A DNA stretch of 21,385 bases from Solirubrobacteraceae bacterium (lineage in GTDB: Bacteria > Actinomycetota > Thermoleophilia > Solirubrobacterales > Solirubrobacteraceae). The position numbers and the translations under genes are program-made. Under the pieces are notes generated by a model. It was not told the origin of the DNA. It worked only from the letters and a program-made list of their open reading frames with translations, and ran no database searches. Of the stretch, positions 13,719 to 21,231 are shown piece by piece. Every line of letters starts with the position of its first letter. Positions within the stretch are counted from its first letter, which is position 1. The stretch spans positions 1 to 21,385 of the forward strand of contig JASHQV010000295.1 of the NCBI GenBank assembly GCA_030038955.1. The letters are read 5' to 3'.

Positions 13719-15164
13719 ATGCACGCCGGACAGGAGCTGGTCGAGCGCCTCCGATCGGTGGTCGGCGAGGAGCATGTGCTGACGCATCCGGACGCGCTCG
13801 CAACCTACCGCTCCGATGGGCTGCTCCACTACCGCCAGACGCCACTGGCGGCGGTGCTGCCGGGCACCGCCGCTGAGGTGCAGGCGGTCGTCGCAGCCTG
13901 TCACGACGCCGGCGTCCCGTGGGTCGCGCGCGGCTCCGGCACCGGGCTCTCCGGAGGTGCCCTGCCGGTCGCCGAGGGGGTGCTGATCGTGCTCGCGCGG
14001 ATGCGGCGGATCCTCGCCGTGGATCTCGATGAAGGCGAGGTCGTGGTGGAGCCGGGCGTCACCAACCTGGGGATCTCGCGCGTGGTCGCGCCGACGCACT
14101 TCTACCCGCCCGACCCGTCCAGCCAGATCGTCTGCTCGATCGGCGGCAACGTGGCCGAGAACTCGGGCGGCGCGCACTGCTTCAAGTACGGGTTCACGAC
14201 CAACTACGTGATCGGCCTCGACGTCGTGCTGCCGAGCGGGCAGACGGTCGAGCTACAGCGCGACGCGCCCGGCTACGACCTGCTGGGAGCGTTCGTCGGC
14301 TCCGAGGGGACGCTCGGCGTGGCCACCCGCATCCGCCTGCGCGTCGTGCCGGCGCCGGAGAGCGTGCGCACGCTGGTGGCGTTCTTCGAGACCACCGTGG
14401 CGGCGGGCGAGGCGGTCAGCGCGATCGTCTCTGCGGGGCTGCTGCCGGGAGCGATCGAGATGATGGACCGGCTGTCGATCAAGGCCGCCGAGCAGGCGAC
14501 CGGCGCCGGCTACCGGCTCGACGCCGGCGCAGCGCTGCTGGTCGAGCTGGATGGGCCACACGACGAGTGCAGCTCCCAGTTCGAGCAGCTGGTCGACCTG
14601 TGCACGGGCGCCGGTGCTCGCGACGTGCGGGTCGCACTCAGCCAGGAGGAGCGCGAGCTCCTGTGGCAGACGCGGAAGGCCGCGTTCGCGGCGATGGGAC
14701 GGGTGGCGCCCGCCTACTACGTGCAGGACGGCGTGATCCCCCGCACCCGCCTGGCCGAGGTGCTGGCGCGGATCGACGAGCTCGCGACCGACTACGGGCT
14801 GTCGGTCGCCAACGTGTTCCACGCCGGCGACGGCAACCTGCATCCGCTGGTCTGCTACGACTCCGGCCGTCCGGGCGAGGCCGCGCGCGCCGAGGAGCTC
14901 GCCGGGATGATCATCAAGGCGTGCGTGGACGCGGACGGCTCGATCACCGGCGAGCACGGCGTCGGCGTCGACAAGCGCGACTACATGCCGGCGATGTTCG
15001 GCGCCGACGATCTCGACACGTTCCAGCGCCTGCGCTGTGCGTTCGACCCCCGCGGGCTCGCCAACCCGGGCAAGGTGATGCCGACGCCGCGGCTGTGCGG
15101 CGAGGTGCCCGGCCCCTACCGCGAGCATCCGCTCGAGCGCGAGGGCGTGGCAACGCGCCTCTAG
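13719..15164 (+). CDS. glcD: Glycolate oxidase subunit GlcD (FAD-binding)
   Basis: The FAD subunit of glycolate oxidase, which oxidises glycolate to glyoxylate and passes electrons to GlcF and the respiratory chain. The 481 residues fit the family. The FAD-binding PCMH domain shows VARGSGTGLSGGALP (Arg71 on), CSIGGNVAENSGGAHCFKYG and GYDLLGAFVGSEGTLG; the FAD-oxidase C-terminal domain shows NVFHAGDGNLHPLVCYD and DGSITGEHGVGVDKRDYM. I chose the ATG at 13719. The longer frame from 13629 starts inside a hairpin and adds 30 residues with no family match, although a GGGGAG lies before it. It is followed by glcE after 22 bases. D-lactate dehydrogenase activity is an alternative, but the partner genes favour glycolate. 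Confidence 0.92.
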   Translation: MHAGQELVERLRSVVGEEHVLTHPDALATYRSDGLLHYRQTPLAAVLPGTAAEVQAVVAACHDAGVPWVARGSGTGLSGGALPVAEGVLIVLARMRRILAVDLDEGEVVVEPGVTNLGISRVVAPTHFYPPDPSSQIVCSIGGNVAENSGGAHCFKYGFTTNYVIGLDVVLPSGQTVELQRDAPGYDLLGAFVGSEGTLGVATRIRLRVVPAPESVRTLVAFFETTVAAGEAVSAIVSAGLLPGAIEMMDRLSIKAAEQATGAGYRLDAGAALLVELDGPHDECSSQFEQLVDLCTGAGARDVRVALSQEERELLWQTRKAAFAAMGRVAPAYYVQDGVIPRTRLAEVLARIDELATDYGLSVANVFHAGDGNLHPLVCYDSGRPGEAARAEELAGMIIKACVDADGSITGEHGVGVDKRDYMPAMFGADDLDTFQRLRCAFDPRGLANPGKVMPTPRLCGEVPGPYREHPLEREGVATRL

Positions 15165-15186
15165 GACGGAGCAGCGAGTCGCCAGC

Positions 15187-16383
15187 GTGACCACGACCGT
15201 CCGTCCAGACAGCTTCGAGGAGGCAGCCACGGCGCTGGCGGCGGCGGCCGCGGCGGGCCAGCAGGTGCGGATCGCCGGCGCCGGCACGAAGCTCGGCTGG
15301 GGCGGCGCGGTCGCCGGCGAGGTCACGCTGAGCACGCTCGCGCTGGACGCGACGCTCGAGCACAACGCCGGCGACCTGACCGCGATCTTCGAGGCCGGTG
15401 TGCCGCTCGCCCGGGTGCAGGCCGAGGTCGCCGAGCGCGGACAGATGCTGGCGCTCGACCCGCCGCTCGCGCCGCCGACTGCGGGCGGCGCTCCCGACGA
15501 CGACGCCGCGCGCTCGCCCGATGGCGCTCGCTCTCCTGCTGGCGCGACGCTCGGCGGGGTGTTCGCGACCGGAGACTGCGGCCCCCTCCGTCACCGCTTC
15601 GGGCAGCCGCGGGACCTGATCCTCGGCGTCACCGTCGCACTCAGTGACGGGACGATCGCCCGTGCCGGCGGTAAGGTGATCAAGAACGTCGCCGGCTACG
15701 ACCTCGGCAAGCTGTTCACGGGATCGTTCGGGACGCTCGGCGTGATCCTGTCGGTCAGCGTGCGCCTGCACCCGCTGCCGGTCGCTCGCGTGACCGCCGT
15801 GGCCTCAACCGACGCCCCGGAATTGCTGCGCGACGCGGCGATCCGGCTCGCTCGAGCGCCGCTCGAGCTCGAGGCGCTCGACGTCGCCTGGCGGGCGGGT
15901 GAGGGGCGGCTCCTGGCGCGAGCGGCCGGCCGCGAGGCGTCACGGCGCGCCGACCGCGCCGCCCAGCTGATGCGCGAGACCCGGCTCGAACTGCTCGACG
16001 TCAGCGACGACGACAGCGATCTATGGGAGCGCCAGCGCGCCGGCCAGCGGTCGGCAACGCAGGCGATCGTGCGAGTGGCGGCCCGGCGCGCCCAGCTGCA
16101 CGCGGTGATCGCGGCCGCCGACGGCGTCGGTGCGAGCCTCGTGGGCCGGGCGGCGTTCGGCACAAGCTACCTGGAGCTCGACCCCGCGCGGATCGCCGAG
16201 CTGCGATCCTCGCTACCCACCGGCGCCGTCTCGACCGTGCTCGACGTGCCCCCCGCCCACCGCGACCTGGCCACCGCCTGGGATGCGCCGGCCGAGTCGG
16301 CAGCCGAGCTGATGCGTGCGGTCAAGCGCCGCTTCGACCCGCCCGGCGTCTGCAACCCGGGCGCGTTCGTCGCCGGCATCTGA
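15187..16383 (+). CDS. glcE: Glycolate oxidase subunit GlcE (FAD-binding)
   Basis: A second FAD-binding subunit, 398 residues, of the three-part glycolate oxidase. It has VRIAGAGTKLGWGG for FAD, LALDPPL, then ATLGGVFATGDCGPLRHRFG, and KNVAGYDLGKLFTGSFGTLGV. Between DPPL and ATLGG there is a low-complexity insert of about 25 residues rich in Ala, Asp, Pro and Ser (about 97-121) that is not usual for GlcE and probably forms an exposed loop. The C-terminus ends RRFDPPGVCNPGAFVAGI, the usual FAD-oxidase closing motif. The start is a GTG at 15187. It is 22 bases behind glcD and likely co-transcribed. It is convergent with a glycosyltransferase, which separates it from glcF. Confidence 0.9.
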   Translation: MTTTVRPDSFEEAATALAAAAAAGQQVRIAGAGTKLGWGGAVAGEVTLSTLALDATLEHNAGDLTAIFEAGVPLARVQAEVAERGQMLALDPPLAPPTAGGAPDDDAARSPDGARSPAGATLGGVFATGDCGPLRHRFGQPRDLILGVTVALSDGTIARAGGKVIKNVAGYDLGKLFTGSFGTLGVILSVSVRLHPLPVARVTAVASTDAPELLRDAAIRLARAPLELEALDVAWRAGEGRLLARAAGREASRRADRAAQLMRETRLELLDVSDDDSDLWERQRAGQRSATQAIVRVAARRAQLHAVIAAADGVGASLVGRAAFGTSYLELDPARIAELRSSLPTGAVSTVLDVPPAHRDLATAWDAPAESAAELMRAVKRRFDPPGVCNPGAFVAGI

Positions 16384-16415
16384 GCCAGGCCTGCCGGTCG
16401 CGTGCTCGGCGCCTG

Positions 16416-17942
16416 TCATGCTCGCGTTACGACGAATGCGTCGAGGTATTCCATCCGCTTGACCAGCGTCACCCGGCAGGGCGCGAGCACGACGCCCTGT
16501 CCTTTGAGGACCGCAAGCACTGCGCTCGGCAAGGTCGGCCTCACGGTGATCACGAGCAGGTGTGCCGGTAGCCGGGCGCCGCGGCGCGAGAACTCTGGTG
16601 GGCGAGCGAACAGGGGCGGGGTGTAGTGGTAGCGGGTGAAGTAGTAGAACGCGGGGTAGTAGACGAGGCCACCGACGAGCTCGACCTGCTCTCCGGGTCG
16701 CAGGTGGCCGCGGATGAACGACACCAGGTGGTTGTCGGAGGTTGGGGTCTGCTCGGCGCCGTGCTGTCCCTGCACGGCGACGGCGGCGGCGAGGCCGCCG
16801 ACAACCAGCACAAGCGCCGCCATCTGGAGCATCAGGTTGATCCCGCCGCGCGTCGCCGGTGGAGTGCCACCCTGAGGCGGCCGACGTGTCCACAGCTGGA
16901 GCCTTCGCGCCAGCGCCGCCCTTCGCGCCAGCGCCGCGCATCCCCATGCCAGTCCCGCTGCAGCGGTGATCAGGTAGATCGGCGCGAGGTATAGCCAGGT
17001 CCGGACGAACGGGGAGATCGGCGCCACGATCGCGATCACGACGAGCGTCGCGATCGCCGCGACCGCCAACGGAACCGGGTGCTGCGCACGACGTCTGTGC
17101 AGGGCCAGCCCGATCAGGAAGCCCAGCGCCACAAGCCAGTCGAGCGGGTGGGGCGAGGACCGGTTCCAATTCGACCACACCGACGAGATCAGATGACTCA
17201 GGCTCGACCAGGTCGGCGACAGCGGATGCACGAACGTCCACCCAGGCTGCCCGAGCACAGGCTGGTAGAGCGCTAGCGAAAGCCCACCCGCCACTAGCAG
17301 AGCCGTGGCTAGCGCCACCAGCAAGGTCCAAGCGGAGCGTCTCCGCATGACGAGCGCGTTCGCGCCGATCCACACGGCGACGAGCGCGACCGCGTAGGCC
17401 ATCGTCGGGATCGTGTAGACAGCCAGCGTGGCCACGCCGACGAACGGCAGCCACCACAGCCACCACTGCGGCTCATCGTCCAGCAGGCGTACGCCCAGCC
17501 AGACGAGGATCAGCACGAGCAGCACCCCGAGCGTGTAGCCGCGGCCGTCCACGGAGTAGTCGACAAGCGGCGCCGAGGTCGCTGTCAGTCCCGCCGCCCA
17601 CAACCCGGCGTCCGCGTCGTACAGCTCCCGAGTCACCGCGTAGGCGGCAGGCGGGATCGCCAGGCCGGCGACGTCCGCCGGGAAGCGCACCGTCCACAAG
17701 TGGTTGCCGAACAACCGCCAAGCGAGGTGCGTGAGCAGTGTCGAGAGGATCTGGTTGTTGGGGTAAACGTAGGTCGAGGTGATGAAGCCCACCGAATGGA
17801 TCGCGTAGGCGTCGAACGTGTACGCCTCGTCGTAGCGCATCGGCTCGCCGAGAAACGCCAACCGCAGCGCGAAGCCTCCGATCACGAGCACGCCCAGGAG
17901 CGCGCAGCGAAGGCGCCGCTCCGAGCTCGATCCGACGCTCAT
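16416..17942 (-). CDS. GT-C fold membrane glycosyltransferase, inserted between glcE and glcF
   Basis: A 508-residue polytopic membrane protein. After a short cytoplasmic tail comes a membrane helix and then EPMRYDEAYTF with the Asp38-Glu39 pair, the catalytic acidic motif of GT-C enzymes. This is followed by YPNNQILSTLLTHLAWRLFG and LWTVRFPADVAGL, the PMT_2-like pattern. About ten helices follow, one cytoplasmic loop contains a perfect duplication (AALARR twice), and the outside C-terminal domain has VYYPAFYYFTRYHYTPP. I chose the ATG at 17942. A frame to 18038 would read through a strong hairpin and the palindromic operator. The sugar and acceptor are unknown. It is only distantly similar to the GT-C protein at 8476-10014. 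Confidence 0.8.
   Translation of the reverse strand: MSVGSSSERRLRCALLGVLVIGGFALRLAFLGEPMRYDEAYTFDAYAIHSVGFITSTYVYPNNQILSTLLTHLAWRLFGNHLWTVRFPADVAGLAIPPAAYAVTRELYDADAGLWAAGLTATSAPLVDYSVDGRGYTLGVLLVLILVWLGVRLLDDEPQWWLWWLPFVGVATLAVYTIPTMAYAVALVAVWIGANALVMRRRSAWTLLVALATALLVAGGLSLALYQPVLGQPGWTFVHPLSPTWSSLSHLISSVWSNWNRSSPHPLDWLVALGFLIGLALHRRRAQHPVPLAVAAIATLVVIAIVAPISPFVRTWLYLAPIYLITAAAGLAWGCAALARRAALARRLQLWTRRPPQGGTPPATRGGINLMLQMAALVLVVGGLAAAVAVQGQHGAEQTPTSDNHLVSFIRGHLRPGEQVELVGGLVYYPAFYYFTRYHYTPPLFARPPEFSRRGARLPAHLLVITVRPTLPSAVLAVLKGQGVVLAPCRVTLVKRMEYLDAFVVTRA
16902..16937. repeat. Perfect 18-bp tandem duplication inside the glycosyltransferase
   Basis: The 18-bp unit CCTTCGCGCCAGCGCCGC occurs at 16902-16919 and directly again at 16920-16937. 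Read on the minus strand it encodes AALARR twice in frame, in a cytoplasmic loop. It looks like a recent slippage duplication. Confidence 0.85.
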
Positions 17943-17955
17943 GGGTGCAGCGATG

Positions 17956-17991
17956 GGGGCGCGTCGGTGGTCTCGACCACCGACGCGCCCC
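17956..17991. promoter_or_regulatory. 16-bp perfect inverted repeat just upstream of the glycosyltransferase start
   Basis: The arms GGGGCGCGTCGGTGGT (17956-17971) and its exact complement (17976-17991) flank only four bases. In minus-strand RNA it would be a very stable hairpin ending 13 bases before the ATG at 17942. It could hide the ribosome site, stop transcription, or act as a DNA operator. Which of these is not decided by sequence. Confidence 0.65.
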
Positions 17992-18024
17992 TCACCGGCG
18001 CACTGCTCACCGCCGCGCTCAATA

Positions 18025-18075
18025 CGGTGAATCTGCATTCATCGCTCTCCTCGCCCGATGAATGCACATTCACCG
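18025..18075. promoter_or_regulatory. Twin palindromic operator between the glycosyltransferase and glcF
   Basis: Two 20-base arms (18025-18044 and 18056-18075) are inverted copies with 19 of 20 matches and an 11-base spacer. Each arm contains its own palindrome TGAAT-N4-ATTCA, at 18028-18041 and 18059-18072. Their centres are 31 bp apart, about three helix turns. It sits mid-way in the 210-base divergent gap, 77 bases from the glcF ATG and 82 from the glycosyltransferase ATG. It is markedly AT-richer than its surroundings. It most likely binds a dimeric regulator cooperatively. The core resembles the E. coli ARG box, but the spacing does not. Confidence 0.7.
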
Positions 18076-18137
18076 CCCGGCGCGCGCGACCACCCGGAGC
18101 GCGGCGCGGCCCAAGTGAGCGACCCAGAGAGCGGGAA

Positions 18138-18143
18138 TAGACT
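18138..18143 (+). promoter_or_regulatory. Possible -10 box of glcF
   Basis: TAGACT ends nine bases before the glcF ATG at 18153, giving a leader of about three bases. A weak -35 match, GTGAGC at 18115-18120, lies 17 bases upstream. The GAGG before the ATG is too close to act as a normal ribosome site. Confidence 0.35.
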
Positions 18144-18152
18144 GCTGCGAGG

Positions 18153-19412
18153 ATGGCGGGTGGCCTCACCGAAAACCTCGAGCTGGCCCAGGCGCAGATC
18201 GACGATTGCGTGCACTGCGGCTTCTGCCTGAGCAGCTGTCCCACCTATGTGCTGTGGGCGACCGAGGCCGACTCGCCACGCGGGCGGATCGTGCTGATCG
18301 CCGACGCCGTGGCCAAGCAGGGTGACATCTCGGCCGAGGCAGCGCAACACATCGACACGTGCCTCGGGTGCCTCGGCTGCGTGACCGCCTGCCCCTCGGG
18401 CGTCCGCTACGACAAGCTGCTGCAGATGGCGCGCCCCGAGGTCGAACGCCGCCACCGCCGGCCCGCCGCCGAGCGAGCGCTGCGATCGCTGCTGTTCGCG
18501 ACGCTTCCGCATCCACGCCGCCTACGGGCGCTGCTGCCGCTGCTGTCGCTGGGCCGCCGCACGCGGGTGCGCCGGCTCCTGCCGGGCAGGCTGGAGGCGG
18601 TGGCGCGGGTGGCCCCAAGGCCACCCGCGCCAGCACAAAGACGGATCCACCTGCCGGAGCACTCGCCGGCACGGGGTGCCGTCCGCGGTCGCGTCGGTCT
18701 GCTGCTCGGCTGCGTGCAGCGGGTCTTCTACCCGGAGGTGCACGAGGCGACGATTGGCGTGCTGGCGGCCGAGGGCTACGAGGTGCTGGCGGCGCCGGCG
18801 CCGGACTGCTGCGGCGCCCTGCAGCTGCACTCCGGCGAGCAGGCGGCCGCGCTGCGGCAGGCGCGCGCGACGATCGACGCGTTCGCGCGGCTCGGGCCGC
18901 TCGATCACGTGATCACGAACTCGGCCGGCTGTGGCTCGGCGATGAAGGAGTACGGGGACCTCCTGGACACGCCCGAGGCCCGCCGCTTCTCGGCCTCGGT
19001 GCGGGATGTGTGCGAGCTTATCGGCGACGGTCCGCCGCGCGCGGCGCGCGGGTCGCTGCCGCTGCGGGTCGCCTACCAGGACGCCTGCCACCTGCGCCAC
19101 GCGCAGCAGGTTCAGCGCCAGCCGCGGGAGATGTTGCGGGCGATCCCGGGCCTCGAGCTGCTCGAGCTCCCGGACCGCGACGACGTCTGCTGCGGCTCGG
19201 CCGGGGTCTATAATCTGCTGGCGCCGGACGCGGCCAATGAGCTGGGGCGGCGCAAGGCCGAGCTCGTGCTGAGCACGGGCGCCGAGCTGCTGGCGGCGGC
19301 CAACCCCGGCTGCGCGGCGCAGCTGACGCATCATCTCGAGCGGCTCGGACGACCGTTGCCGGTGCAGCACCCGATCGAGCTGGTGTGGCGCTCGATCGGG
19401 GCCGGACGCTGA
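18153..19412 (+). CDS. glcF: Glycolate oxidase iron-sulfur subunit GlcF
   Basis: The electron-transfer subunit, 419 residues, taking electrons from the GlcD/GlcE flavins to the quinone pool. Two ferredoxin-type [4Fe-4S] sites are complete: Cys19, 22, 25 and 29 (CVHCGFCLSSCP) and Cys70, 73, 76 and 80 (CLGCLGCVTACP). Two CCG-type domains follow (PDCCGALQLHSGEQ with later NSAGCGSAMKEYG; YQDACHLRHAQQV with CCGSAGVYN), typical of GlcF and heterodisulfide-reductase-like proteins. An Arg/Pro-rich stretch (about 140-170) links the halves. It lies apart from glcD and glcE, with an opposite-strand glycosyltransferase between, so it has its own promoter. It is convergent with the acyl-CoA synthetase with only 16 bases between stops. 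Confidence 0.93.
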   Translation: MAGGLTENLELAQAQIDDCVHCGFCLSSCPTYVLWATEADSPRGRIVLIADAVAKQGDISAEAAQHIDTCLGCLGCVTACPSGVRYDKLLQMARPEVERRHRRPAAERALRSLLFATLPHPRRLRALLPLLSLGRRTRVRRLLPGRLEAVARVAPRPPAPAQRRIHLPEHSPARGAVRGRVGLLLGCVQRVFYPEVHEATIGVLAAEGYEVLAAPAPDCCGALQLHSGEQAAALRQARATIDAFARLGPLDHVITNSAGCGSAMKEYGDLLDTPEARRFSASVRDVCELIGDGPPRAARGSLPLRVAYQDACHLRHAQQVQRQPREMLRAIPGLELLELPDRDDVCCGSAGVYNLLAPDAANELGRRKAELVLSTGAELLAAANPGCAAQLTHHLERLGRPLPVQHPIELVWRSIGAGR

Positions 19413-19428
19413 GCCGTCGGGGAACCAC

Positions 19429-21231
19429 TCAGCCCGCGTACATCGCCTCGATCGCAGCGGCGTACTTGTCGGCGACCGGCCTGCGCTTGAGCTTCATCGT
19501 CGGGGTCAGCTCGTCGCCGCTCGGCAGCCAGTCCTCGCCCAGCAGTGTGAACTTCTTGATCTGCTCGACGCGGGCCAGGTGCCGGTTGGCCTCGTCGACC
19601 GCCGTCTGGATCGCCGTCAGCATCTGCGGGGCGGCGGCCAGCTCCGCCAGCTCGGTGGTCGGCAGCCCGTGCTGCTCGGCCCACACCGGCGCGTAGTCGG
19701 CGTCGAGCACGATCAGGGCGGTGTTGTACGGGCGCGCCTCGCCGATGCAGCACGCCTGGCCGATCAGCGGGCTGCTGGCCTTGAGCGCCGCCTCGATGTT
19801 GACCGGCGACATGTTCTTGCCGGCCGCGTTGATGATCAGCTCCTTCTTGCGGTCAACGATCCGCACGAACCCGTCCGCGTCGATCTCGGCGACGTCGCCC
19901 GTGTGCAGCCACCCGTCGGCGTCGAGCGCCTCCGCTGTCCGCTCAGGCAGGTTGCGATAGCCCGGCATCACGAAAGCGCCGCGCACGAGCAGCTCGCCGT
20001 CATCGGCGAGCTTCACCTCGGTACCCGGCGCCGGCTGCCCGACCGTGCCGATCTTGACATGACCCACGCGGTTGCAGAGGCCCGATCCGCAGGTCTCGGA
20101 CATACCCCACAGCTCGGCCACCTCGATCCCCAGCGCGTGGAAGAACTCGAGCACCTCGACCGGCGTCGGCGCGGCGCCGACGTTGACCGCGTGCAGCTGG
20201 TCGAGGCCGAGCATCGCGCGAAGCGGCGCGAACATCGCCGCATCGGCCTCCCCTACCACGGCCTCGAGCTCGTCGGGGACGGGCTCGCCGCGCTGCCGCA
20301 GGCGCACCCGCTGGATTGCCGCGTCGAGCGCCCGCTCGGCCGTCTGACGCTGCTCCTCGGGCTGCGATGCGAGCATCGTCTCGAGCCCCGCCTTCAGCTT
20401 CTCCCAGATGCGCGGCACCGCGAAGAACCAGTTCGGGCGCACCTGCGGCAGGAACGAGACGATCTCGCGCGGGTTCGGGCAGATCGTCACCGTCCCCGCA
20501 TAGATCAGCGGTATGTAGTGATGCGCCATCCGCTCGGCGATGTGGGCTGCCGGCAGCCATGAGATCACCCGCGAGCCGGGGCCAAAATCGATCATCTGCT
20601 CGACCGTGCTGGCGCCGGCCATGATGTTGCGGTGGGTCAGCTGCACCCCCTTCGGCGGACCGGTCGTGCCCGAGGTGTAGATCAGCGTGACGACGTCGTC
20701 GGGCCGCACGGCGGCCGCCGCCGCGGCTGCGTCGAACTCCGGGTTGGCGCCCTCGAGCTCGCTCAGCGGGATCGTGTCGGGTGCCCGCTCGTCGCCCACG
20801 AGGATCACGTGATCGAGCTCGGGCAGCTTGCTCCTGGCCTCCTGCATGACAGCGAGGAAGTCCGGCTCGACGATCGCCACGCGGGCGCCGGCGTCGGCGA
20901 TCAGGTAGGCGACCTCGTCGGCCGGATAGGTCGTGTAGATCGAGAACGGAACCGCCCCCATCAGCGCCGCCGCCAGATCGACGAGGTGGAACTCGATGCG
21001 GTTGCCGAGCATGATCGCGACCGTGTCTCCGCGGGAGACGCCGAGGGCGGCGAGCCCTCCGGCGATCGCCTCGACTCGAGCCAGCGCCCGCGACCAGCTC
21101 AGCGAGGTGGCGTCATCGACGGTCCGCAGCGCGACCGCGTCGGGATGGCTGGCGGCGGTGCGGCGCAGCGCCTCGGTGACGGTGCTCGCGTCGACGGCGC
21201 GAGCAGGCGGTGTGAGCGTGTTGGATGTCAT
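19429..21231 (-). CDS. fadD15: Long-chain acyl-CoA synthetase (FadD15-type AMP-binding enzyme)
   Basis: Activates fatty acids with ATP and CoA through an acyl-AMP intermediate. The 600 residues match the FadD15 group in length. The AMP-binding P-loop LIYTSGTTGPPKG is at residues 183-195, WLPAAHIAERM follows, then LWGMSETCG, the DGWLHTGDVAEID and IVDRKKELIINAAGKNMSP hinge region, and the C-terminal catalytic Lys580 in LTPTMKLKR. The start ATG at 21231 has AGGAGA four bases upstream. It may be cytosolic or membrane-associated. Fatty-acid chain length is not decided by the sequence. It is convergent with glcF, and its upstream region to the window end holds no other gene I can support. Confidence 0.92.
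   Translation of the reverse strand: MTSNTLTPPARAVDASTVTEALRRTAASHPDAVALRTVDDATSLSWSRALARVEAIAGGLAALGVSRGDTVAIMLGNRIEFHLVDLAAALMGAVPFSIYTTYPADEVAYLIADAGARVAIVEPDFLAVMQEARSKLPELDHVILVGDERAPDTIPLSELEGANPEFDAAAAAAAVRPDDVVTLIYTSGTTGPPKGVQLTHRNIMAGASTVEQMIDFGPGSRVISWLPAAHIAERMAHHYIPLIYAGTVTICPNPREIVSFLPQVRPNWFFAVPRIWEKLKAGLETMLASQPEEQRQTAERALDAAIQRVRLRQRGEPVPDELEAVVGEADAAMFAPLRAMLGLDQLHAVNVGAAPTPVEVLEFFHALGIEVAELWGMSETCGSGLCNRVGHVKIGTVGQPAPGTEVKLADDGELLVRGAFVMPGYRNLPERTAEALDADGWLHTGDVAEIDADGFVRIVDRKKELIINAAGKNMSPVNIEAALKASSPLIGQACCIGEARPYNTALIVLDADYAPVWAEQHGLPTTELAELAAAPQMLTAIQTAVDEANRHLARVEQIKKFTLLGEDWLPSGDELTPTMKLKRRPVADKYAAAIEAMYAG

Noticed and set aside
14253..15365. Minus-strand frame (370 residues)
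   Set aside because: Antisense to glcD and the start of glcE, both securely identified.
16213..17466. Minus-strand frame (417 residues)
   Set aside because: An alternate frame of the glycosyltransferase running into glcE; Arg/Gly/Pro-rich and motif-free.
17943..18038. Longer N-terminus for the glycosyltransferase
   Set aside because: It would encode 32 residues across the 16-bp hairpin and half of the palindromic operator, with no membrane-protein character.
18028..18041. True ARG box
   Set aside because: The TGAAT-N4-ATTCA core fits, but paired ARG boxes are about 21 bp apart centre to centre and no arginine gene is near. I keep it as an unidentified operator.
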